From: Paraburkholderia sp. BCC1886
GTDB lineage: Bacteria > Pseudomonadota > Gammaproteobacteria > Burkholderiales > Burkholderiaceae
Assembly (NCBI RefSeq): GCF_900996245.1
Contig: NZ_CAAJGK010000074.1
Coordinates: 310,001 to 374,000, forward strand
Length of the DNA stretch: 64,000 nt
Direction: 5' to 3'
Below the pieces are notes generated by a model. It saw nothing but the letters and a program-made list of their open reading frames with translations. It ran no database searches and was not told the origin of the DNA. Position numbers and translations under genes: made by a program. Each line of letters starts with the position of its first letter. The first letter of the stretch is position 1. Positions 52,765 to 63,100 of this stretch are shown here, one piece after another.

Positions 52765-53676
52765 ATGCTGGACGGAATTTCGCTGGATCAGCTCAGAACC
52801 TTCATCGCTGCCGTGGATGAAGGCAGCTTCTCGGCGGCCGCCCGCAAGCTCAACCGCGTACAGTCCGCAGTGAGCGGCTGGGTCGGTGGACTGGAAAGTC
52901 AACTGGACGTGGTGCTGTTCGACCGCTCGGGCCGGTTTCCGAAGCTCACAGCGGAGGGCGTGCTGCTGCTCGCCGATGCCCGCAACATCGTCGCCGGCGT
53001 GGACACGCTGAAGGCACGCGCGAGACTCATGACTTCGGGCGTGGAGCCGGAACTCTCGGTGGTGGTCGATGTTTTCTTTCCGACGACGGTGATCAGCGCC
53101 GTCGCCAAAGCATTCGCGGAGCAGTTTCCGTTGACGCCGCTGCGACTTTTCGTCGAAGGTCTGGGGGCGGCTTATCAACCGGTTCTGGACGGGCGTTGTA
53201 GCTTAGGGATTCTGCCGCCGCTGCCGCAGGCTTTCCCCACGCTGGTTAGCGAACGGATTGGCGAACTGCCGCTAGTCGCGGTCGCATCGGCGTCGCATCC
53301 GCTTGCTCGCGTGGGCCATCGGATACCGCGGCGGGAGTTGGCCAGGCATATTCAACTGGTGCTGACCGATCGTTCCGATCTGACTGCCGGCCGTGACTTC
53401 GGCGTGGCGTCGGCGTCGACGTGGCGCCTCGCTGACCTGTCGACGAAATACGCGTTTCTCAAAGATTGCGTGGGATGGGGAGGCATGCCCTTGCATATGG
53501 TCGAGAAGGACATCGCGGCAGGGACACTGGTCGTTCTGGACGTGGACGACATGCCGCCGAGCGGCTGGATGCTGACCATGTCGGTGTATCACCAGCCGTC
53601 GCAGCCGCCGGGACCGGCGGGCAGATGGTTCGTCGATCGCTTGAAGACTCTATGGGAACAAGCGGACGGTGTTTAG
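52765..53676 (+). CDS. LysR-family transcriptional regulator
   Basis: A 303-residue regulator with the N-terminal HTH (LDQLRTFIAAVDEGSFSAAA) and a type II periplasmic-binding-like effector domain. One departure from the common pattern is SAVSGWVGGLESQLDVVLF, where most members have SQ in place of GW. It diverges from the oxidoreductase/SRPBCC pair and is its probable regulator. Confidence 0.88.
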   Translation: MLDGISLDQLRTFIAAVDEGSFSAAARKLNRVQSAVSGWVGGLESQLDVVLFDRSGRFPKLTAEGVLLLADARNIVAGVDTLKARARLMTSGVEPELSVVVDVFFPTTVISAVAKAFAEQFPLTPLRLFVEGLGAAYQPVLDGRCSLGILPPLPQAFPTLVSERIGELPLVAVASASHPLARVGHRIPRRELARHIQLVLTDRSDLTAGRDFGVASASTWRLADLSTKYAFLKDCVGWGGMPLHMVEKDIAAGTLVVLDVDDMPPSGWMLTMSVYHQPSQPPGPAGRWFVDRLKTLWEQADGV

Positions 53677-54050
53677 ACGTAAGCGTGACTGAGTGATGCG
53701 AGCGATAACTGGGCAGGCTCGGCGCGCGCGAAAACTTCGACGTGCCGACAGATGATTGTCGTTCAGTTAGAACAAGCAGAAGGAGGATTAAACCGGAACA
53801 AGCAGACGACGCTGACTTCGCGCCTGACAACGACATTTCCAGACAACGCGTCAATGTCAGCCAAAACTCGGGGCGTCACACGCGTGCCTCGCCCACCTCC
53901 TCCCTTGGGCGGTCGGCTCCTTTCCCCGCCTTTGAGCGGGCGTTTTTTTGTGGCCGCCCAAGCTACGTCATCTCACGGCAATGCTCGATAGGACGAGTCT
54001 GATTTGCTTTGAACCGTTGTATATAGCTCAAGACTGACGGTCATGTCGAG
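53677..54050. other. Intergenic region between lysR and the exoprotein gene
   Basis: No gene was found here, and in particular no TpsB/CdiB outer-membrane transporter. The stretch holds one terminator-like hairpin (53925-53949) and, near 54020, an AT-rich patch (TATATA) that may be the exoprotein promoter. Short frames present lack coding character. Confidence 0.6.
53925..53949 (+). terminator. Intrinsic terminator upstream of the exoprotein gene
   Basis: The stem CCCGC/GCGGG around a six-base loop is followed by CG and seven T residues. It insulates the exoprotein promoter from lysR. Confidence 0.75.
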
Positions 54051-54118
54051 CCTGTTCGTTTCATCTGGCGCTAGTTTACGCAGCGTTACAGATAAGCATA
54101 ACGAACAGGCCAGATGAA
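54051..54118 (+). promoter_or_regulatory. Leader with two interlocked inverted repeats covering the start codon
   Basis: Segment A (CCTGTTCGTT, 54051-54060) is the exact complement of A' (54100-54109). Segment B (TTCATCTGGC, 54060-54069) is the exact complement of B' (GCCAGATGAA, 54109-54118), which contains the ATG of the exoprotein. The order A-B-A'-B' means the two 10-bp stems cannot nest; they form alternative hairpins or a pseudoknot. A' covers the weak Shine-Dalgarno (AGG) and B' the start codon. A role in translational control is inferred. Confidence 0.6.
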
Positions 54119-57100
54119 CAAGAATAACTACCGGCTGGTATTCAGCCGACTGAGAAACATGCTTGTCGCCGTCGAGGAAACCGCCACGGCTACGGGAAAA
54201 GAAAGTGGACAGACTACGGAACGCCGCGGCGATCATCCCGCGCGTCACGGTGCGCTATTTACTTTGCGGCAGATCGCGTTCGCGGCACTTGCGCTACTCG
54301 GCGTGCTGCCGTCATGGTCGAGCGCACAAATCGTACCGGGTGGCGCACGCGCGCCTACGGTCGTACAAACGCCGAACGGACTTGAACAGGTGAACATCAA
54401 CCGGCCGTCCGGTGCTGGCGTTTCGATGAATACCTACGGCCAGTTCGACGTGCAGCAGAAAGGCGCGATCCTGAACAATTCGCCTGTGACGGTGCAGACG
54501 CAGCAGGCGGGCATGATTAACGGCAACCCGAATTTCGGCCCCGGTCAGTCCGCGCGCGTCATCGTCAATCAGGTCAACAGCAGCGCGGCGAGCCAGATCA
54601 ATGGACATCTGGAAGTCGCCGGCCAGCGTGCAGAAGTTGTGATAGCAAACGGAAGCGGGATTGCAGTGAACGGTGGTGGTTTTATCAACACGTCACGCGC
54701 AATCCTGACCACGGGGATGCCGAACTTCTCGCCGGATGGTTCGCTTGCGGGTTTCAGTGTGTCGGGTGGCAACATCAGCATCCAGGGTGCGGGGCTGAAT
54801 GCGTCCGATGTCGACCAGGTCGACCTTCTTGCGCGTGCGGTGCAGGCTAATGCCGCGATTTACGCTAAAAACCTGAACGTCGTGACTGGTGCGAACAGCA
54901 TCGCCCGCGACTCACTCGCGGCGACGCCGATCGCGGGCACGGGTTCCACACCTGGTGTCTCCATCGACGTAAGCAGTCTCGGCGGAATGTATGCAAATCG
55001 TATCGTACTCGTGGGTACTGAGGCCGGGGTCGGGGTCTCCCTGAAGGGTGTAGTCGCAGCCAATGCCGGCGACCTCGTGCTGACATCGGCGGGCAAGCTG
55101 GTACTGGCGGCCCAGACGAATGCAAGCGGCAACATCGTTGCGAGCGCACAGGACATCGACAACAGCGGCACGACCTACGCGCGGCAAAACGCTAACCTCT
55201 CCGCGTCGGGAGCGCTGACCAACAGCGGCATGATTGCCGCGCAGCAGAACACGACAGCAAAAACCGGTTCGGTGAGTTCGACCGGCACGCTCGCATCTGG
55301 CGTGTACGGCGACGGCTCGCTCGCGCAGACGGGCGACCTGAATGTGTACGCGTCCGGCACTGTCGTCGCGTCAGGCAGGAATGTCGCGGGCGGCAATGCA
55401 CGCGTCAGCGGCGCGGCGGTCAATCTCGCGGGCGCGACCAACTCTGCGAGCGGCGCGCTCGTGCTCGCGGCAAACGGCGGCGACCTGAATCTGTCGGACG
55501 CGACCACGACCGCGGGCGCTGCGCTGACGGCACGCGCCGCGGGCACGCTCACGAACGACAACGGCGCCATGTCGTCGGGCGGTGCGCAGACCATCACGGC
55601 GAGCGCACTCTCGAACCGTGGCGGTCAAATCGTCTCAGGTAGCACGCTGACGGAAAACGTCGCGGGCCAGACGATCAACCAGGGCGGCACGATGCAGGCT
55701 GCGGGCGCGCTCGCGTCATCGAGCGCGGCGCTCGACAACTCGGGCGGTCACATTGCGTCGCTGAACGCAGATGGTGTTTCCATCACGACGACCGGCCTGC
55801 TCAACAACGGCGCGAGCGGCACCGGGGCCGGCAATATAAGCGGCAATGGCAACCTCGCACTGCAAGCCGGACAGATTGCCAATGCCGGGTCTATCACTGC
55901 TGTCCAGAACCTGATTGCGTCGGCCGTGCAAACCCTGTTTAACAGCGGCACGTTCGCGAACAACGCGAACCTGACGCTCTCGGCCGGGTCGATGCTCAGC
56001 AACGCGGGCCAGTTCAGCACGGCGGGCGCGCTCACGCTTTCGGCCGCCACGTTCAACAACAGCGGGGGCACCGCGAGCGCCAGCCAGTCCACGCTGCACG
56101 CAGCAAACCTCGTTAATCACCGCGGCACGATCACGCAGACCGGAACCGGCGCGATGACGCTCGATGTATCCGGCACGCTCGACAACTCGGCGGGCGGTAC
56201 GCTGCAAACCAACAGCACGGACCTGACACTTGCACCGGCCGTACTCGACAACGACGGCGGCACGATTACGCACGCCGGGACCGGCAAGCTGTCGATCAAC
56301 GCGGGCAACGGCGCGGGAGCAATCTCCAACGTCGGCGGCAGGATCGCCACGAACGGCCAGAGCACAGTCCAGGGCGGCACGCTGAATAACGCGGCGGGCT
56401 CGGTCATCGGGCAGAACGGCCTGACTGCAACGGTCGGCGGCGCGCTGAACAATGCGAACGGCAAACTGCTGTCGAACACGGACACCACCATCACAAGCGG
56501 CACGCTCAACAACAACGGCGGCCAGATCGGTGCAGGTACGAAGGAAACAATCAGCACAGGATCGCTCACGAACAGCGGCGGCTCGATTGTCGCGCCGGAC
56601 CTCACGCTGACGGCAACGACGACGCTCGACAACAGCAGCGGCGATATCGAAGCGAACCAGCTCGCGCTGAAAGCGACCGATCTGCTGAATCGCGGCGGAA
56701 ACATCACGCAATATGGTGCGTCGTCGATGGGCTTCGATGTCAGCGGCGCGCTCGACAATTCGAACGGCGGCACGCTGCAAACCAACAGCACGGATTTCAC
56801 GCTCGCACCCGGCGCACTGAACAACAATGACGGCTCGATCATCGACGCGGGCACTGGCAAGCTGACCATCAAACCCGGCAACGGTTCGGGCAGCTTCTCG
56901 AACGTCGGCGGCAAGATCATTTCGGCGGGCCAGATCGACGCACAGGCTGCGAGCCTGAACAATGCGAACGGCGTGCTCGCCGCGCAAGGCCGGATCTCGG
57001 CGAACATCGCGGGCGACCTGAACAACTCGCAAGGTTCGGTTCGCTCGCTTTCGTCGCTGACGCTCGCGAGCGGCGGCATGCTGACGAACACCAACGGACA

Positions 57101-60100
57101 GATTCAGTCGGGCACGGGCGCGGCTGGCGACACCAGCACGTCCGGCATTCAGGCCGCAGCGCTCGACAACACGAACGGCCTCGTCAGTAATCTCGGCACG
57201 GGCGAGATGACCGTGCATGGCGGCAGCCAGACCCTGAACAGCGGCGGCGTCATCACAGGCAACGGCAATGTTGCCGTAGACACGTCGGCGCTCGTCAATA
57301 CGCAGAACGGTCAGGTCAGCGGCGCGGACGTCACGGTGCAAGGCGACACCGTCGACAACAGCGGCGGCAAGATTGGGAGTTTCGCAGGTTCGAATGGCGA
57401 TGTCGCAATTAAGACGACAGGCGCGGTCACGAACGCGAACGGCCAGATTGGCGCGACGCATGACCTGGCCGTGAATGCCGCGACGCTCACGGGCGGCGGC
57501 AGCTACAGCGCAGCGAACGATGTCGCTGTGACCGTTCAGGGCGATTTTGCGCCCACGCCCGATGTCCAGTTCAACGCCGGTCACGACCTGACCTTTACTC
57601 TGCCGGGCACATTCAGCAACAACGCACTCGTCGAAGCCGCGAACAACCTGAACGTCAACGCGGCCGACGTGCAGAACAGCGGCGTCATGATGGCGGGCGG
57701 CACGCTCACGACGCACTCGAATACGCTGGAAAACACGGGCACGGTGGTCGGCGGCAGCGTCTCGCTCAACGCGACGCAATCGCTGACGAACACCGGGCCG
57801 ACTGCGCTGATTGGCGCAACCGACAGCAACGGCACGCTCGAACTGCTGTCGAACGACATCGAAAACCGCGACGACACCACGGCAACCGACACCCAGGCGA
57901 CCACGGCGATTTACGGTCTCGGCAAGGTGGTGCTGGCGGGTGGCAAGAACACAGATGGAAGTTACATCAACGCGAACCTGATCCGCAACCAGTCGGCCCT
58001 GATCGAATCGGCGGGCGACATGGAACTGCACGCCGCTCAGGTGACGAATACCCGCACGACGATGACGACGACCGGCCTGAACCAGCCGGTCGCGCCGGTG
58101 CTGCTCGACGAACTTGGCATCAGCCTGTCCGGCCGCACTGGCCAGGTCGGCGTGCAAGACCCGAATAGCATTGGCGGCGTCTATACCGATCCGCCCCACG
58201 GTGGGCAATGGAATTCGACCTACCAGTACACCACCTACACGGGCGTTGCGCTGGCGAACCTGATCGCAGGTATCAGCCCGCAGGCGCAGATTGTTTCGGG
58301 CGGTAATCTCGACGCGTCCAACGTGGGACTGTTCCAGAACTACTGGAGCGCGGTCGCAGCGGTCGGCAACATCGCCGCGCCCATGACGCTCGACCAGAAT
58401 AGCTGGCAGGGTCAAACGGCTCCCCAGGTGCAGGTCACGTATTCCGGCGAGTATCACTACAACAATTACGACAACACCGAACACGACTGGCAATTGCCGT
58501 TCGGCGATGCTCCGTTCGTCGGCTCGCGGCCAGGCGGCTATACGCAGGCAGCGCCGGCCTATATCCGCCCCTACTCACTCCCAGACTACGAATCATCGTT
58601 TGTGACGGGCGGCACGCTTTCCGGTAACGGCATCAGCATCGACAACACGGCAGGCAATGCCGGCGTGCCATCGCTGAATCTTGCGCCAGGTCAGGCCATG
58701 TCGGGCGTAAATATCAACGGTATCAGCGGCAACGCGAGCGGCGGCAAGTCTGGCGCGGCATCAGTCAGTGGTGGCGGCAGCATGGTCGACCCGGCGATTG
58801 CGAGCGCGACGGCGCAGAACGTTCTTCAAAACCTCTCAGTTCCCCAGGGCGGCCTGTTCAGCCCCGCGACCGCATCGGGGGCAACGTACCTGATCGAAAC
58901 GAATCCGGCGTTCACGAACCAGAAGACGTTCATTTCCAGCGACTACTACCTGCAACAGCTTGGCCTGAACCCGCAGACGATAGAGAAGCGGCTGGGCGAT
59001 GGCTTCTACGAACAGCAGCTTGTCCGCAACCAGATTACGTCACTGACCGGCAAGGCGGTACTCGGCCCGTACACCGACCTTCAGGGCATGTATGAGTCGC
59101 TGCTTGCGGCGGGCGCGTCGCTGTCGAAGTCGCTCGACCTGCCGCTCGGCATGAGTCTGACGCCTGAACAGGTGGCGGCGCTAACCAGCAACGTCATCAT
59201 CATGCAGACCGAGACCGTCAACGGTCAGCAGGTTCTTGTGCCCGTCGTCTATCTCGCGAAGGCCAGCCAGCAGAATGTGAACGGGCCGCTCATCGCGGCA
59301 ACCGACATCGACATCCAGAACGCGCAGACCTTCACGAACAGCGGCACCGTGCAGGCCGGAAACACGATGTCGATTCAGGGCAACGAGATCAGCAACGCGT
59401 TCGGTACGCTGCAAAGCGGCGGCCTGATGTCGCTGAACATGAAAGGCAATATTGACCTGACTTCGGCGACCGTGAATGCGGGCAGTCTTGCGCTGAACGC
59501 GGGCGGCGACCTTCTGCTGAACACGGCGGTCAAGACGGTTGACCAGGTCAGCGCAACCGGCGCGACGCGCACCACGTCGACGCTCGGCCCGATTGCCAAC
59601 CTGAACGTGGCAGGCAACGCCGCCATCGTCACGGGCGGCAACTTCGAACAGAACGCGGGCAACCTGAACGTCGGCGGCAATCTTGGTATGGCCGTGGGCG
59701 GCAACTACGACATCGGCTCGGTGCAGACTGGCGAACACAAGATTGTCGAGCGCGCGAACGGCGTGTCGAACACCGATATCAACCAGACGACCGGCAGTTC
59801 TGTGAACGTCGGCGGCGTGTCGTTGATTGGTGTCGGCGGCGACCTGACGGCGACCGGCGCAAACATCAATCTGGCAGGCGGCGGCGTCGTTGCAGCAAAC
59901 GGCAACGTGACCTTGCAGGCGGCGAAAGCCACGTCGACCACGGACAGCAACAGTTCGGGGAGCGACAGCCACGGCAGTTACTCGGAATCGCTGCACCGCT
60001 CGGACGACGCGCTCACGGCAACCACGCTCAACGCGGGCAATTCGCTGACCGTGGCAGCGGGCAAGGACATCAACGTCACGGGCAGCGCAATCAGTCTCGA

Positions 60101-63100
60101 CGCGGGAACCGCGACGCTCGCGGCGACAGGCAACGTCAACATCGCCGCAGCGACGGAAACGCACGTCGAAAATTCACAGGAGCAGCACAGGCACAGCAAC
60201 GTCGTGAGCGGCAAGGAAGTCGCGAGTTCGAGCAACACGACCACTACGCTTTCGCAGGGCAGTCTCGTGTCTGCTGACGCGGTGTCAATTGCAAGCGGCA
60301 ACGACATCAACGTAAAAGGCAGCACGATTGTTGGCTCGAATGACGTGAACCTTGCCGCGGTAGGCAACGTGACAATCACGACATCACAGGATACTCAAAC
60401 CTCACAGTCATCCTACAGCGAGCGCAGCACGGGCTTCGGCGTGGGCGGCGGTATCGGCATCTCTTACGGCACGCGCGCGCAAACGGACACTGCCAACGAT
60501 ACAACCGTATCGAACAATGCGAGCACGGTCGGCTCGCTTAATGGCAGCGTGAATATCTCGGCAGGCAAAGACCTGCACGTAACGGGGAGCGACCTGATTG
60601 CGGCGCAGAACGTCACGGGCACGGGCCAGAACGTGACGATAGATTCGGCCGTCGATACAGCGCACCACGACGAAAGCCACGAAGTCAAACAATCCGGCTT
60701 CACGCTCGCGATCAAGGCGCCTGTCATCGACGCAATTTCAAACACGGTCGACCAGTCGCGTGCAGCCAGCCGCAGTAAGGACGACCGCGCGGCAGCGCTT
60801 CACGGCATGGCTGCTGCAAGTGGCGCGATTGATTCCCTCGGTGCGGCAGGCGCGGCGCTCGGCGATATTGCGAACGGACAGAAGCCGGAAGCCAAGATCG
60901 AACTGAGTTACGGCAGCAGCCACAGCAAGAGCACCTACACCGAAGACAGCACCACGAATCGCGGTTCGAGCGTCGCGGCGGGCGGCACAGCAGCCTTTGC
61001 GGCCACGGGAGACGGCACGCCGGGAAGCGGCAACCTGACGATTGCCGGTTCGAACGTGAACGCCAATGACGTGATTCTCGCCGCCAGCAACAAGGTCAAT
61101 CTGGTCAATACGACCGACACGGATTCGACGCGCAGCACAAACGAGTCCAGCAGTGGGAGCGTCGGAATTTCGTATGGTACGAGTGGCTTTGGTGTTGACG
61201 CTTCGATGTCGAAGGCGCACGGCAACGCGAACAGCGATTCGGCCATCGTGAACAACACGCACATCAATGCAGGTAACTCGGCCACGATTCTGTCGAGTGG
61301 CGATACGAACATCATTGGTGCGAACGTGAACGCGCGCCAGGTCAATGCAGACGTGGGCGGGAACCTGAACATCGCCAGCGTGCAGGACACGATGACCAGC
61401 GCGGCGCATCAGGAAAGTTCGGGCGGCGGCTTCTCGGTCAGTCAGGGCGGCGCGAGCGGCAGCTTCAGTTCACAGCATGGCGACGCAAGCGGCAACTATG
61501 TGGGTGTGAACGAACAAGCCGGCATTCAGGCAGGTGAAGGCGGATTCAACGTCAACGTCAAAGGCATTACCGACCTGAAGGGAGCGACGATTGCGAGCAC
61601 GGCGGACGCAGCGAACAATAACCTTTCGACCGGTACTCTCACGTTCAGCGACATCCAGAACAGTTCCAGCTACAACGTGCATTCGGGTGGTATTGGCGGC
61701 GGCGTGACATTGGGTGACGGGGGATCGAACTACGCGACGCACGGCAGCACGTCGGGCTTGAATACGGGCGGGGTCGTGCCGATGTTGAGCCAGAACGACA
61801 GCGGCAGTGACAGCGCGACGACGCGCAGCGCGATCAGCGCAGGCAACATCAGCGTGACGGACGCGGCCCACCAGACGCAGGACGTTGCAGGTCTGTCGCG
61901 CGATGCGACGAACACGAACGGCACGGTTGCGAAACTGCCTGACGTGAACAACCTGCTCGACAGGCAGTCCGACATGATGGCAGCGGCAAGCGCCGCGGGC
62001 GAAGCGGTCTCGCGCCGCGTGGGCGACTTTGCGCAGTCGAAGTACGACGAGGCGAAAGCCAGCGGCGATCAAGCCGGCATGGATGCGTGGAAGGAAGGCG
62101 GCATTGCGCGTGCGGAGATGCAGGCTGCGGGCGCGGCTATCGTGACCGGACTCGCGGGCGGGAATGCGGTTGGCGGTGCGGCTGGCGCGGCTATCGCTTC
62201 CATCGCGGCGGGCAAGCTGAACGAACTGAGTGGCGCGATTGCAGGCGCAAATCCGACTGGTAGCGCTGACGCTTATAGCGCGCTCGGCAACATCGTCGCG
62301 AATGCTATCGCTACAGGTGCGGGCGGCGCTATCGGCGGCAACGCGGGTGCCGTCTCGGGTTACAACGTCGACCGGTTCAACCGGCAGTTGCATCAGCCTG
62401 AGAAAACGAAGGCGCAGCAGATCGCAGCGGCAGCGAAGGATCAGGGGCTGACGAACCCTGATGGTTCGCCGATCACGGCGGCGCAGATTGAGAACGGGAT
62501 GCGCGCGGCGAACAACAACCAGTATGGTGAAATCGCTGCGACGGGCGTTGTTGTGCCGTTGAACGCGAGTACGCCTGCGGGCGCGGTTTATGACACGGCC
62601 GGGATGAAGCTGGTGACGGACAGCACGGGGAATTATCTGGTGCAGGACCCGTCAATGCTGGCAACGCCGTCGAAAGCGGTGCAGGACCTAATTACGCAAA
62701 GCACGGGCGGCGCAAACTCGCCGTATAGCTGGGGCACGTCGAGCACGCAGGCGGCTACGCCGAAGGTTGATCCGTATGGGCCGTTCTCGCCGGGATTCAA
62801 CACGGGGGATTATTCGGCGGGATTTGGCGAACACGGCCGAGGACTTGCGCCGGACTATGCAACAACGAGCGTCAGCGTTCTATCAGGAAGCGGTACGGCT
62901 GCCTTAAATCTTTACGATGGGTCGAGTTATATATCCGGTGGGGTTTCGATGACAAATCCATCGGCTGTTTCCTATCAACCTGGTTTCAGTAGTTCAATCG
63001 GTTACATTTTTGGAGCGAAAAGCGCCGAAGATACGCGAAACTTCTTGGCGGGCGACGGAAATCAAGCGTTTATCTCTGTACCAACACCTTTCGGTATCAA

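Noticed and set aside
55716..58493. Minus-strand open frame of 925 codons opposite the exoprotein
   Set aside because: It mirrors the repetitive exoprotein sequence, has no recognisable fold, and lacks a ribosome binding site.
62370..62400. Classical CdiA pre-toxin VENN or ELYN motif
   Set aside because: Neither motif was found in the C-terminal region; FNRQLH occurs instead, so the boundary is placed by GC change and loss of repeats.
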